DNA of 35,069 nt from positions 1 to 35,069 of the forward strand of contig JAGXAJ010000047.1 in NCBI GenBank assembly GCA_018971625.1, read 5' to 3'. Position 1 is the first letter of the stretch; the number at the start of each line of letters is the position of its first letter. A model generated the notes under the pieces. It ran no database searches and had not been told where the DNA came from. It saw only the letters and a program-made list of their open reading frames with translations. Below are positions 1-10,007 of this stretch, piece after piece. The DNA is from Pseudomonadota bacterium. Lineage in GTDB: Bacteria > Pseudomonadota > Alphaproteobacteria > Rhizobiales > Xanthobacteraceae. A program made the translations under genes and the position numbers.

Positions 1-84
1 CCGGGGCTTTTGTTTGGGCCCGATTTGTTTGACCCAACGAGAAACCGAATTTCCCTGCTGCGAAAACGATTCTATGCTCGCCTG

Positions 85-627
85 ATGCCCTCGCCCGAAA
101 TCAGGCCCGCAACCGAGGCCGACCTTACCCTCATCACCGAGATTTACGATCACGCGGTGCGCCATGGCACCGCGACGTTCGAGCTGGTTCCACCCGATCT
201 CGCCGAGATGACGCGGCGCTTCGGGGCGTTGATGGACGGCGGCTTCCCGTATCTGGTAGCGGAGATCGATGGCCGCGTGATTGGATATGCCTATGCAGGA
301 CCGTACCGGCCGCGGCCGGCCTATCGCTTCACGGTGGAGAATTCGGTCTATCTGCAGCCCGCGATCCATCGCCGCGGCATCGGCCTGCAATTACTGCGGC
401 GGCTGATCGCGGAATCCACGCGGCGCGGCTACCGGCAGATGATCGCCGTGATCGGCGATTCCGCCAATGCCGGATCGATCGGCGTGCACACCCGGTGCGG
501 ATTCCAGATGATCGGGACCCATCCCAATGTCGGCCTCAAGTTCGGCCGCTGGCTCGACACCGTCATGATGCAGCTCGCGCTCGGCGACGGCGGCGCAACG
601 GTGCCGGCTGATGAGTTGAGGCGCTAA
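85..627 (+). CDS. GNAT family N-acetyltransferase (phosphinothricin acetyltransferase-like)
   Basis: A 180-residue single-domain GNAT enzyme that should transfer acetyl from acetyl-CoA to an amine; the substrate cannot be read from sequence. It opens with the typical IRPATEADL strand, has the TFE segment near residues 31-33 that is common in the phosphinothricin/methionine-sulfoximine acetyltransferase (Pat/YncA) group, and carries the acetyl-CoA pyrophosphate loop RRGIGL at about residues 96-101, followed by the conserved GF..IGTHPNVGLKFGRW tail. The frame is open upstream to base 10, but the ATG at 85 places the domain at the N-terminus at normal family length. It is cytoplasmic with no signal peptide. 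The family is clear. The Pat-like label is by resemblance only, and resistance to any compound should not be assumed. Confidence 0.85.
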   Translation: MPSPEIRPATEADLTLITEIYDHAVRHGTATFELVPPDLAEMTRRFGALMDGGFPYLVAEIDGRVIGYAYAGPYRPRPAYRFTVENSVYLQPAIHRRGIGLQLLRRLIAESTRRGYRQMIAVIGDSANAGSIGVHTRCGFQMIGTHPNVGLKFGRWLDTVMMQLALGDGGATVPADELRR

Positions 628-631
628 CTAA

Positions 632-680
632 TTTTGTTTTGACGCGGATTCTTCACGCGAACCGGATTCCGCTTCGCGCC
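632..680. repeat. Dispersed intergenic repeat, family D copy 1
   Basis: The segment shares GTTTTGACGCG, then TTCTT-AC-CGAACCGG with small changes, with a second copy at 23521-23607. It sits between the stop of the acetyltransferase gene and the stop of the DUF2794 gene. Elements of this type are frequent between genes in Bradyrhizobium-group genomes; this copy is shorter than the second one. Confidence 0.55.
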
Positions 681-684
681 CTGG

Positions 685-1056
685 CTACACCACTGCCAGC
701 TTGCGATCGATCACCAGGAGCACGCGGTCGAGTTCATGACCACGGCGCAGGATCAGCCCGGTTGCAGAGATGACGCTGTACATGCCTTGCCTGCGCGCCA
801 GTCGCGGGTCCTTTTCGATGCGGTAGATCGGCACTTCGGAGGCGCGGCGAAATACCGAGAATACCGCGCGGTCCCTGAGAAAATCGATGGCGTAGTCGCG
901 CCACTCGCCATCGGCGACCATGCGCCCGTACAAATTCAGAATGCGATTGAGTTCGAGACGATCGAACGTCACCCGGTTCGACAGCAATGCCGCAGCGGCA
1001 ATACGCGCCGCCGCGCGGTTCTCGCTTGGATCGGTATCCTCCGACATTGAACTCAT
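685..1056 (-). CDS. DUF2794 domain-containing protein
   Basis: A 123-residue cytoplasmic protein matching the alphaproteobacterial DUF2794 family: an N-terminal basic/Ala-rich segment, then FDRLELNRILNLYGRMV, EWRDYAIDF, and a C-terminal half with YRIEKDPRLARRQGMYSV and a closing hydrophobic strand LDRVLLVIDRKL. The function is unknown; the family is short and usually encoded alone. The ATG at 1056 has a GGGAG-type ribosome binding site about 8 bases upstream on the minus strand, which supports this start over the internal ATG three codons later. Its 3' end faces the acetyltransferase gene (convergent), and its 5' side faces a gene-free stretch with a candidate small RNA on the opposite strand. 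Confidence 0.88.
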   Translation of the reverse strand: MSSMSEDTDPSENRAAARIAAAALLSNRVTFDRLELNRILNLYGRMVADGEWRDYAIDFLRDRAVFSVFRRASEVPIYRIEKDPRLARRQGMYSVISATGLILRRGHELDRVLLVIDRKLAVV

Positions 1057-1073
1057 GCACCATCTCCCATCAC

Positions 1074-1123
1074 CTCGAGCAGGATCTTGCTCCGAAACCG
1101 GATTGCACTTTTCGGATCATGCC
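1074..1123. repeat. Dispersed intergenic repeat, family E copy 1
   Basis: The segment contains GAAACCGG and TTTTCGGATCATGC in the same order and spacing as a second copy at 33003-33055 (AAAATCGG, then TTTTCCGGATCATGC). It lies just upstream of the DUF2794 start. Such units are common in the intergenic space of this bacterial group; no coding potential is seen. Confidence 0.5.
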
Positions 1124-1234
1124 GAGCCCGACATGATTGCGCCGACTGCCCCGCTGCTGCAAGGGGTCGCTATTGACCGGCTCCCAAATTAGCGCCCGAC
1201 TGAATGTCCGTACGGAGCCCGCCCGAGCGGGGAA

Positions 1235-1249
1235 ATACCGTCACGGTAT
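1235..1249. promoter_or_regulatory. Perfect palindrome, possible operator
   Basis: ATACCGT-C-ACGGTAT is a perfect 7-bp inverted repeat around one central base. It lies 13 bases upstream of CATAAT (1263-1268), a plausible -10 element for plus-strand transcription toward the terminator at 1420-1451. A further half-site, ATACCG, follows at 1267-1272. This fits a repressor site over a promoter, but no -35 box is convincing, so the role is inferred. Confidence 0.35.
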
Positions 1250-1262
1250 CGTTAGCAGGAAT

Positions 1263-1451
1263 CATAATACCGCCCCACTTCCGCCCACCGACCGCCCCGC
1301 CGGCTTGCGACAAGCTAACCTTGCGTTGGCCCGGTCCTTTCGGCACCGGATTCCTCAGCCCCCAGCCCCCCGGGGTCGTCGGGATCGGGCCTGTTCGCAA
1401 GCTAGTTTATCCCCGTACTGGGCCAACGAGAGTTGGTCCTTTTTGTTTTTT
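1263..1451 (+). ncRNA. Candidate intergenic small RNA
   Basis: The gap between the divergently placed DUF2794 gene and the DUF1223 gene contains a strong plus-strand terminator with no credible gene upstream of it. Upstream of the terminator are nested complementary segments: GCTTGCGA (1303-1310) with TCGCAAGC (1395-1402), enclosing GGCCCG (1328-1333) with CGGGCC (1386-1391). A second possible pairing is GTTGGCCC (1325-1332) with GGGCCAAC (1420-1427), which would compete with the terminator stem. The 5' end is a guess from a CATAAT -10-like box at 1263. The only ORF here (1204-1467) runs through the terminator and looks non-coding. I do not recognise the RNA as 6S, SRP, RNase P or tmRNA. Confidence 0.35.
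1420..1451 (+). terminator. Rho-independent terminator with no upstream gene
   Basis: An 8-bp stem GGGCCAAC / GTTGGTCC (one G-U pair) closed by a GAGA tetraloop is followed directly by TTTTTGTTTTTT. This is the strongest intrinsic terminator seen in the window. It acts on plus-strand transcription, while both neighbouring genes are on the minus strand. Confidence 0.7.
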
Positions 1452-1554
1452 CGAGCCGGAATTTTGAGCTGTCGTTATCGGCCGCGCGAGATGCGCGGCA
1501 GACCGCGCCGCGGGAACTACGGAAATTAATTCAGGCCGGTTCGGGAAAACAGAT

Positions 1555-2322
1555 TCAGTGCAGCAGCGTGTAGGCCGCGCCGAGCATCCGGCCAGGCCTG
1601 TCGCGATTACCGTCCTGGACATACACCGCCGCGGCGTCGACGCCATCGCGCGAGATGTTTTCCAGCGGCACCGTCCAACTGTAGGGAGTGCCGTTCCAGT
1701 CGCCGACCTTGAGCAGATTGCGCACCACATTGTAGTAGGTGACTTCGCGGCCGCGATTTTCGCCGCGCCCGATCGAGATCGGCACCGCTTTCGAGACCGA
1801 GCATATCCACACTTCACCGTGCATCGCAGCAGGGCCGTTGCGGGAAGCCGCTACCGAAACATTGATCTGCCTGCCGGTCACCGACATCGAAACCGGCACC
1901 GACATCACGCCACTGGTCTTCCCGGTTTCATCGATGGCGTTTTCGATGCTGGAGCGATCGCTTCCGATCACATGCATGGACCCATTGATGACAGCCTGCG
2001 GCGTATAGACGTCGCGATCGCCGCGCACATGGGAATAGGCTCGCTGGCGCGCGCTGAAGCGCGAATCGGCCAGCGTGTCCTTCCAGCCGAGATAGTCCCA
2101 GTAATCGATCGGCATGCTTAACGCGACGATCGAGGGATCCTTGGACAGTTCGCCCAGCAGCTTGTCGGCAGGCGGGCAGGACGAGCACCCTTGCGAGGTG
2201 AACAGCTCCACAACAGCTCGTGGATCGGTGGCATGCGCCGGACACATGATGGCAACGATCGCGAAAAGACCCAGCGCACCCGACCACAGCGCCATGGAAT
2301 TATTGCTCATCGTTCTGGTCAT
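1555..2322 (-). CDS. DUF1223 domain-containing secreted thioredoxin-like protein
   Basis: A 255-residue exported protein of the DUF1223 family, which has a thioredoxin-like fold. A hydrophobic signal segment ends in CPAHA before TDPRAVVELF, and the mature start carries the redox-type motif ELFTSQGCSSCPP with a CxxC pair. The downstream segments PIDYWDYLGWKDTLAD, SARQRAYSH and YTPQAVINGS are family hallmarks. The mature domain should act in the periplasm; the biochemical role is not known and a thiol-disulfide function is only inferred from the CxxC. The ATG at 2322 is one of three in-frame candidates (also 2310 and 2295), and all keep the signal peptide. It is a single gene, 160 bases downstream of the aconitase stop on the same strand. 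Confidence 0.85.
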   Translation of the reverse strand: MTRTMSNNSMALWSGALGLFAIVAIMCPAHATDPRAVVELFTSQGCSSCPPADKLLGELSKDPSIVALSMPIDYWDYLGWKDTLADSRFSARQRAYSHVRGDRDVYTPQAVINGSMHVIGSDRSSIENAIDETGKTSGVMSVPVSMSVTGRQINVSVAASRNGPAAMHGEVWICSVSKAVPISIGRGENRGREVTYYNVVRNLLKVGDWNGTPYSWTVPLENISRDGVDAAAVYVQDGNRDRPGRMLGAAYTLLH

Positions 2323-2410
2323 ACTGGAAGGTCGTTGCCATGCGGGAAACCAAACCCGCCGCCGTTAACAGATCTACTCCGCGGTACCGGATCGTACCAT
2401 CCTTCCAATA

Positions 2411-2440
2411 CAAGAAGGCGGCCCTTTATTAGGCCGCCTC
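2411..2440 (-). terminator. Probable terminator of acnA
   Basis: An 8-bp perfect stem AGGCGGCC / GGCCGCCT (2416-2423 and 2432-2439) has an 8-base loop. Read on the minus strand it follows the acnA stop by about 50 bases and is followed by TCTTG. The U-tract is short, so termination may be partial. Confidence 0.55.
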
Positions 2441-2454
2441 CCCCTCGCTCGCTA

Positions 2455-2470
2455 CTCACTTCGCAGTGAG
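2455..2470. terminator. Small hairpin after the acnA stop codon
   Basis: CTCACT-TCGC-AGTGAG forms a 6-bp stem with a 4-base loop, 20 bases beyond the acnA stop. It has no U-tract. It may protect the transcript end upstream of the larger hairpin at 2416-2439. Confidence 0.35.
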
Positions 2471-2489
2471 GCATCGATCACAACTCGCG

Positions 2490-5210
<2,721 letters not shown>

Positions 5211-5243
5211 GTGAGGAATCCAATCTGCCGTTGTACCCGTGAT

Positions 5244-5257
5244 GGTATCTTGATACC
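5244..5257. promoter_or_regulatory. Palindrome in the acnA upstream region
   Basis: GGTATC-TT-GATACC is a perfect 6-bp inverted repeat with a 2-base centre, 34 bases upstream of the acnA start codon in the acnA/ccmA divergent gap. Its position in the acnA leader or promoter suits a regulator site. No identity can be assigned; it does not look like an Irr or RirA iron box. Confidence 0.35.
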
Positions 5258-5436
5258 TTGGAGTTACGCTGATGACTTGCGGCGCCGGATCATGTGCTGC
5301 ATCAAAGTTCCGGGTTATAGAACCTTTTAGAGTCTTTCCTTCGGCACTGCCACATCACCATCGCTCCGCAGCAATGCATCACCCACAAATTCCGCTGCAG
5401 TACCCACAGCATTCCAGAGGGCTTGGATAACGGCAT

Positions 5437-6039
5437 ATGCAGCTCTCCGGGCGTGGCGTCAGATGCGTGCGAGGCGGCCGGGAGGTGCTGTCCGGCCTCG
5501 ATTTTACGGTGTCCTCGGGCGAGGCTCTGGCGGTGACCGGCGCCAACGGATCCGGTAAGACCTCGTTGTTGCGAACCATTGCCGGGCATGTTGCGGTGAC
5601 CGGCGGATCGATCGGTCTTGAAGGCGGCGAGCCAGAGCTGACGCTGGCCGAGCAGGCCCATTATCTGGGTCACCGCGACGCCATGAAGCCGGCGCTCAGC
5701 GTGCTGGAGAACCTGTTGTTCTGGCGGGATTTCCTCGGCGGCGAGATCTCTGACGCCGGGCAATGCCTCAAGCTGGTCGGGATCGAGCATGCCAAGAATT
5801 TGCCAGCGGCATACCTGTCGGCTGGCCAGCGGCGCCGGCTGTCGATCGCGCGGCTGCTGACGGTGCGCCGCCCGATCTGGCTGCTGGACGAACCGACCTC
5901 GGCGCTCGATAGCGATGGACAGACGCTGTTCGTTGGCGTGACGCGCGACCACCTCGCGCGCGGCGGCATCGTGGTCGCCGCAACGCACGCGCCATTGGGA
6001 ATCGAAGCGAAGCAATTGCGGATCGGGGGGGCGAGATGA
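5437..6039 (+). CDS. ccmA: Haem exporter ATP-binding subunit CcmA
   Basis: The 200-residue ABC ATPase works with CcmB and CcmC in cytochrome c biogenesis, powering release of holo-CcmE after haem loading. All ATPase motifs are present: Walker A GANGSGKT (residues 35-42), signature LSAGQ (127-131), Walker B WLLDEP (148-153) and the H-loop His184. The short length and the [22 protein letters not shown]-loop region are typical of CcmA and unlike larger ABC exporters. It is the first gene of ccmABCDG; in Bradyrhizobium the equivalents are called cycVWZXY. The ribosome binding site before ATG 5437 is weak. Promoters for this operon and for acnA must share the 226-base divergent gap. Confidence 0.96.
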   Translation: MQLSGRGVRCVRGGREVLSGLDFTVSSGEALAVTGANGSGKTSLLRTIAGHVAVTGGSIGLEGGEPELTLAEQAHYLGHRDAMKPALSVLENLLFWRDFLGGEISDAGQCLKLVGIEHAKNLPAAYLSAGQRRRLSIARLLTVRRPIWLLDEPTSALDSDGQTLFVGVTRDHLARGGIVVAATHAPLGIEAKQLRIGGAR

Positions 6040-6088
6040 CGTCGTGTCTGTCGCAGACGCTCGATTCCTTTTCACGGCGAGGCCGCGC

Positions 6089-6757
6089 ATGACCGCTCTC
6101 GCGGCCCTGATCAAGCGCGACGTTCAGATCGCGCTGCGCGTCGGTGGCGGCGCACTGATCGGTGTGCTGTTCTTCCTGACCGTGGTGGTGTTGATGCCGT
6201 TCGCGATCGGGCCCGATCTTGCGCTGCTGACCCGATTGGGGCCTGCGATCCTCTGGCTTGGCGCTCTGCTTGCAAGCCTGCTCACGCTCGACCGGTTGTT
6301 CATGGCCGATCACGACGACGGCTCGCTTGATTTGATCGCGATGAGCCGGACGCCGCTGGAACTGAGCTGCGCAGCCAAGGCGCTGGCACATTGGCTCGCG
6401 GCCGGCGTGCCGCTGATTGTCGCCACGCCGGTGCTGGGACTGCTGTTGAATCTCGACGCGGGTTCGACGCTTGCGGTCGCGCTCACGCTGCTGGTCGGCA
6501 CGCCGGCACTGACCTTTACCGGGATCATCGGCGCAGCGCTGGCCGTGACGCTGCATCGCGGCGGCCTGTTGCTCGCCGTGCTGGTGCTGCCGCTGTCGAT
6601 CCCGGTGCTGATTTTCGGCGTTGCCGCGTCGGAAGCCGCCATTTCCGGACCGGTCTCGTTCGGAACGCCGTTTTCGATCCTGGCGGCGCTGTCGCTGATC
6701 AGCTTCGTGGTCGGACCGTTTGCCGCAGCCGCCAGCCTGCGACAAGGACTGGACTAA
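6089..6757 (+). CDS. ccmB: Haem exporter membrane subunit CcmB
   Basis: The 222-residue integral membrane protein is the permease partner of CcmA. About six hydrophobic helices are visible, beginning near residue 20 (GGGALIGVLFFLTVVVLMPF). The N-terminal cytoplasmic start MTALAALIKRDVQIALR is the normal CcmB opening. The frame is open to 6044, but ATG 6089 matches family length and has GAGG seven bases upstream. It lies 49 bases after the ccmA stop. A perfect-looking AAAGGAGG begins inside its own stop codon and serves the short ORF that follows. Confidence 0.95.
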   Translation: MTALAALIKRDVQIALRVGGGALIGVLFFLTVVVLMPFAIGPDLALLTRLGPAILWLGALLASLLTLDRLFMADHDDGSLDLIAMSRTPLELSCAAKALAHWLAAGVPLIVATPVLGLLLNLDAGSTLAVALTLLVGTPALTFTGIIGAALAVTLHRGGLLLAVLVLPLSIPVLIFGVAASEAAISGPVSFGTPFSILAALSLISFVVGPFAAAASLRQGLD

Positions 6758-6773
6758 AGGAGGATCGACCCGG

Positions 6774-6824
6774 ATGAGCTGGTTCGATCAAGCGAAATTG
6801 CGCGGCGTGAAAGATTGCCTGTGA
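6774..6824 (+). CDS. 16-codon ORF with strong ribosome binding site, upstream of ccmC
   Basis: The peptide reads [16 protein letters not shown] and is too short to be assigned to a family. AAAGGAGG at 6756-6763, ten bases before its ATG, is one of the best Shine-Dalgarno sequences in the window. Its TGA stop (6822-6824) overlaps a GTG (6821-6823) that is in frame with ccmC, giving the GTGA arrangement typical of translational coupling. The likely role is to deliver ribosomes to ccmC, or a small peptide with its own function. It could also be chance, since ccmC has a later ATG. Confidence 0.45.
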   Translation: MSWFDQAKLRGVKDCL

Positions 6825-7594
6825 CGGCCGTGTCGACTATCAGAAAGCCCATGACGCTAACTACGACGCTGACCGATCTCGCCAATCCGACCAGGTTCCT
6901 GTCGCTGACCGCGCGCGTTCTGCCGTGGCTGACGGCTGCGACCGCGATCCTGCTTGCGATCGGGCTTTATCAGTCGGCCATGGCGCCGGACGATTACCAG
7001 CAGGGCGCCACCGTGAAGATCATGTTCATCCACGTGCCCAATGCGTGGCTTGCGATGTTCGTCTGGGGTGTGATGAGCGTCGCGGCGCTGGGCACGCTGG
7101 TGTGGCGGCATCCGCTCGCCGACGTCGCTGCCAAGGCGGCAGCGCCAATCGGCGCCGCGTTCACTTTTCTCGCGCTGGTGACGGGCTCGCTGTGGGGCCG
7201 GCCGATGTGGGGCACCTATTGGGAATGGGATGCGCGGCTGACCTCGGTGCTGATCCTGTTCTTGATGTATCTCGGGCTGATGGCGCTGTGGCGCGCGGTT
7301 GAGGATCCCTCGCGCGCGGCGCGTGCCGCCGCGGTCCTGACGCTGGTTGGCGCGCTCAACCTGCCGATCATCAAGTTCTCGGTCGACTGGTGGAACACGC
7401 TGCATCAGCCGGCCTCCGTGTTCCGGATGGGCGGGCCGACGCTCGATCGTGCCTTCCTGATTCCGCTTCTGGTGATGGCGGTGGCGTTTTCGCTATTGTT
7501 CGTCACATTGCACCTGGCCGCAATGCGCAACGAGATCCTGCGGCGCCGGGTGCGCAGCTTGCAGATGATGCAAGCCAGCCGGAAGGCGGCGTGA
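6821..7594 (+). CDS. ccmC: Haem ABC transporter permease / haem-handling protein CcmC
   Basis: CcmC binds haem in the membrane and loads it on the chaperone CcmE. The protein has six hydrophobic helices and the diagnostic WWD domain ([16 protein letters not shown], about residues 123-138 from this start), flanked by the two axial histidines expected for haem, His71 (FIHVPNAW) and His195 ([10 protein letters not shown]). The start is uncertain. GTG 6821 (257 aa) overlaps the stop of the 16-codon ORF as GTGA and would be translationally coupled; ATG 6851 (247 aa) has only a weak ribosome binding site. The C-terminus [17 protein letters not shown] is cytoplasmic and basic. Its TGA overlaps the ccmD ATG. 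Confidence 0.94.
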   Translation: MTAVSTIRKPMTLTTTLTDLANPTRFLSLTARVLPWLTAATAILLAIGLYQSAMAPDDYQQGATVKIMFIHVPNAWLAMFVWGVMSVAALGTLVWRHPLADVAAKAAAPIGAAFTFLALVTGSLWGRPMWGTYWEWDARLTSVLILFLMYLGLMALWRAVEDPSRAARAAAVLTLVGALNLPIIKFSVDWWNTLHQPASVFRMGGPTLDRAFLIPLLVMAVAFSLLFVTLHLAAMRNEILRRRVRSLQMMQASRKAA

Positions 7595-7773
7595 TGTCGC
7601 TCGGTCCCTACGCCCCCTTCATCGTGACATCCTATGTACTGGTCACAGCAGTGGTGCTGTTTCTCATCCTCTGGATCACATTCGACTACCGCAGGCAGAT
7701 GCATCGCCTGCACGAACTCGAGGCCAGCGGGATTGTCAGACGCTCCGGGCGCAGCGCTGCGGATACACGATGA
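7594..7773 (+). CDS. ccmD: Haem exporter small subunit CcmD
   Basis: The 59-residue single-span membrane protein starts [14 protein letters not shown] and has one hydrophobic helix (about residues 10-29), followed by a basic cytoplasmic tail (DYRRQMHRL). CcmD holds CcmE on the CcmABC complex and is needed for release of holo-CcmE. Size, topology and position between ccmC and ccmG identify it despite the low sequence conservation of the family. It is joined to both neighbours by overlapping stop/start codons (TGATG with ccmC, ATGA with ccmG), indicating tight translational coupling. Confidence 0.92.
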   Translation: MSLGPYAPFIVTSYVLVTAVVLFLILWITFDYRRQMHRLHELEASGIVRRSGRSAADTR

Positions 7774-8363
7774 GCGATCCCGCTGCATCTGGCGCGCCGC
7801 CGCGCCGTCCCTGGCTGATGGCCCTGCCACTCGCGGGCTTTGTCGCGTTGGCAACCCTGTTCTGGTTCGGCCTGCACGAAGGCGATCCGTCCAAAATCCC
7901 TTCCGCTCTGATCGGCCGGCCGGCGCCGCAAACTGCGCTGCCAGCATTGCCGGGTCTTGTCGCGGATGGCAGCCAGGTACCCGGCCTCGACCCCGGCGCA
8001 TTCAAGGGCAAGGTCAGCCTGGTCAATGTCTGGGCCTCCTGGTGCGTGCCGTGCCATGAAGAAGCGCCGCTCCTGGTACAGCTCGGCCAGGACAAGCGGT
8101 TGCAACTGGTCGGGATCAACTACAAGGATTCGGCCGATAACGCCCGGCGCTTTCTGGGCCGCTACGGCAATCCGTTCGGCATCGTCGGCGTCGACGGCAA
8201 TGGCCGCGCCGCGATCGAATGGGGCATCTACGGCGTGCCGGAAACCTTCATCATCGGGCGCGACGGCACAATCCTCTATAAGCTGGTTGGGCCGGTGACG
8301 CCTGAAAATATCAATACGGTGCTCAAGGCCGAGATCAACAAGGCCTTGAAGGCCGGATCGTAG
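7770..8363 (+). CDS. ccmG: Thiol:disulfide interchange protein CcmG (DsbE/CycY)
   Basis: The 197-residue membrane-anchored periplasmic thioredoxin reduces the haem-binding CxxCH thiols of apocytochrome c. It has an N-terminal anchor (about residues 15-35, [20 protein letters not shown]), then the thioredoxin fold with active site WASWCVPC (Cys92, Cys95) and the cis-Pro segment [13 protein letters not shown]. This GVPETF motif is characteristic of the CcmG/ResA group rather than DsbA. It is the last gene of the operon. ccmE, ccmF and ccmH are not in the window and must be encoded elsewhere, as in related Bradyrhizobium genomes. Confidence 0.95.
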   Translation: MSDPAASGAPPRRPWLMALPLAGFVALATLFWFGLHEGDPSKIPSALIGRPAPQTALPALPGLVADGSQVPGLDPGAFKGKVSLVNVWASWCVPCHEEAPLLVQLGQDKRLQLVGINYKDSADNARRFLGRYGNPFGIVGVDGNGRAAIEWGIYGVPETFIIGRDGTILYKLVGPVTPENINTVLKAEINKALKAGS

Positions 8364-8371
8364 GGAAGCGC

Positions 8372-8414
8372 GCGTCTCTTCACCTCTTCCCGGAAGAGCG
8401 GGGCGAGGGAGAAA
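8372..8414. repeat. Inverted-repeat element between ccmG and yciB
   Basis: CTCTTCC-C-GGAAGAG (8384-8398) is a perfect 7-bp inverted repeat in the 53-base gap between the converging ccmG and yciB genes. It is embedded in CTC/GAG-rich sequence like the short palindromes commonly found in this group. It may serve as a shared transcript end, though no U-tract is present. Confidence 0.45.
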
Positions 8415-8416
8415 GG

Positions 8417-9022
8417 TTAACCCTTACGTACATCGCCGGCCTCGGCCTCGCTCGACTCCAGCGTAGCGGGCTCCAGATGGTGGCGCTTGATCAGCGGCAT
8501 CTGGGTGATCGCAAACCCCATTGTCAGCGGAATGACGCCGAATGCCTTGAACGCCACCCAGAAATCCGTGCTCTGGGTGCGCCAGATAAACTCGTTCAGG
8601 ATCGCCATCCCGAAAAAGAACAGCGCCCAACGCAAGGTCAAACTGCGCCAGCCCTGCGGCGTGAGATTGAACATCTGATCGAACATGATCGCGATGAAGG
8701 AACGGCCGAACAGCAGACCGCCGCCGAGGACCGCCGCGAACAGGCCGTAGATGATGGTGGGCTTGACCTTGATAAAGGTCTCGTCGTGCAGCACCAGCGT
8801 CAGTGTACCGAACACGATGACGACAATTCCGGTGACCAGCGCCATGATCGGTACGTGCCGCGTCACCACATAGGACGCGATCATCGCAGCGACCACCGCC
8901 ATCATGAACGCCCCGGTCGCCACGAACAGATGGAATTTGGCGTTGGCGGCAAAGAACACCAGCAGCGGCCCGAGCTCGGTCGCAAGCTTGAACACGGGAT
9001 GCGGTTTGGCCTTGTCCATCAT
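8417..9022 (-). CDS. yciB: Inner membrane-spanning protein YciB (septation protein A, IspZ)
   Basis: The 201-residue membrane protein of the YciB/IspZ family has about five hydrophobic segments and conserved blocks [57 protein letters not shown] and [17 protein letters not shown]. The family is linked to envelope integrity and septation in other proteobacteria; the molecular function is unknown. The ATG at 9022 directly follows the TGA of ftsY (9023-9025) on the same strand, so the two genes form an operon; the second ATG at 9019 is equally possible. A hydrophilic acidic C-terminal tail of about 25 residues follows the last helix. Confidence 0.94.
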   Translation of the reverse strand: MMDKAKPHPVFKLATELGPLLVFFAANAKFHLFVATGAFMMAVVAAMIASYVVTRHVPIMALVTGIVVIVFGTLTLVLHDETFIKVKPTIIYGLFAAVLGGGLLFGRSFIAIMFDQMFNLTPQGWRSLTLRWALFFFGMAILNEFIWRTQSTDFWVAFKAFGVIPLTMGFAITQMPLIKRHHLEPATLESSEAEAGDVRKG

Positions 9023-9979
9023 TCATCCTTTGGAGCTATCCATTCCTGCGATCGCCTGCGCGAAGTCGCGCGCGGTAAACGGCGCGAGATCGTCGATGCC
9101 TTCGCCGACGCCGATGAAGTGCACGGGGAGCTTGTGTTTTTCCGCAAGCGCCACCAGGATGCCGCCGCGCGCGGTGCCGTCAAGCTTGGTCATGACAAGA
9201 CCCGTCACGCCGGCGGTTCGATGAAATGCCTCGACCTGCGACAGCGCATTCTGTCCGACGGTGGCATCGAGCACCAGCAGCACCGCATGCGGCGCCGTTG
9301 CATCGACCTTGCGGATCACGCGCACGACCTTCTCGAGTTCGTTCATCAGTTCGGCCTTGTTCTGCAGACGGCCCGCGGTATCGATCAGCAACACGTCGAG
9401 CCTGTCCTCGCGCGCCGCGCTCAACGCGTTGAAGGCAAGACCCGCGGAGTCCGACCCCTGTGCGCCCGCGATCACGGGCGATTTGGTGCGCTCACCCCAG
9501 ATCTTGAGCTGTTCGATCGCGGCGGCGCGGAAGGTGTCGCCGGCCGCCAGCATCACCTTGCGGCCCTCGGCGGCAAGTTTGGCGGCCAGCTTGCCGATGG
9601 TGGTGGTCTTGCCGGAACCGTTGACGCCGACCACGAGGATCACGAACGGCTTTTGCGCCGCGTCGATCACCAGGGGCTTCGCCACCGGCGACAGCACCTT
9701 CTCGACTTCGGTCGCGACCACGGTTTTGACCTCATCCGCCGAGATGGCCTTGTCGTAGCGGCCGACGCCAACCGCGGCCGCTATCCGCGCTGCTACCTCG
9801 GTGCCGAGATCGGCGCGCAGCAGCACATCCTCGATGTCCTCGAGCATCGCGCGATCTAGCTTGCGTTTGGTGACGAGATCGGCGACCGCGGAACCGATCG
9901 AACTCGAGGTCCGCTTCAGCCCGCTGGATAGTCGCCGCCACCAGCTCAGTTTTGTCTTTTCCGGAGTGGTATCGCTCAT
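9023..9979 (-). CDS. ftsY: Signal recognition particle receptor FtsY
   Basis: The 318-residue SRP GTPase receptor docks ribosome-nascent chain complexes at the membrane by pairing with Ffh, also encoded in this window. It is the short alphaproteobacterial form, an NG domain without the long acidic A domain of E. coli. Visible elements are a basic amphipathic N-terminus ([17 protein letters not shown]) suited to lipid contact, the P-loop [10 protein letters not shown] (about residues 118-127), [26 protein letters not shown] and the closing [12 protein letters not shown]. It lies immediately upstream of yciB with no gap. Confidence 0.97.
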   Translation of the reverse strand: MSDTTPEKTKLSWWRRLSSGLKRTSSSIGSAVADLVTKRKLDRAMLEDIEDVLLRADLGTEVAARIAAAVGVGRYDKAISADEVKTVVATEVEKVLSPVAKPLVIDAAQKPFVILVVGVNGSGKTTTIGKLAAKLAAEGRKVMLAAGDTFRAAAIEQLKIWGERTKSPVIAGAQGSDSAGLAFNALSAAREDRLDVLLIDTAGRLQNKAELMNELEKVVRVIRKVDATAPHAVLLVLDATVGQNALSQVEAFHRTAGVTGLVMTKLDGTARGGILVALAEKHKLPVHFIGVGEGIDDLAPFTARDFAQAIAGMDSSKG

Positions 9980-10007
9980 GATGGGGGTGTGTTAGCCGTT
10001 TCGCGTC

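Noticed and set aside
1391..1427. Resemblance to 6S RNA (TGTTCGCAAGC shared with E. coli 6S)
   Set aside because: The shared stretch is short and lies at the wrong end of the transcript, and the expected zapA/ygfA neighbourhood is absent.
1204..1467. 87-codon plus-strand ORF
   Set aside because: It runs through the terminator stem and U-tract, is Pro-rich with no motif, and lacks a good ribosome binding site.
5311..5335. Possible Irr iron box in the acnA/ccmA gap (TATAGAACCTTTTAGAG)
   Set aside because: The two TAGA-containing halves are direct, not inverted, so the expected palindrome is missing.
8477..9859. 460-codon plus-strand ORF
   Set aside because: Antisense to yciB and ftsY, both of which are secure.
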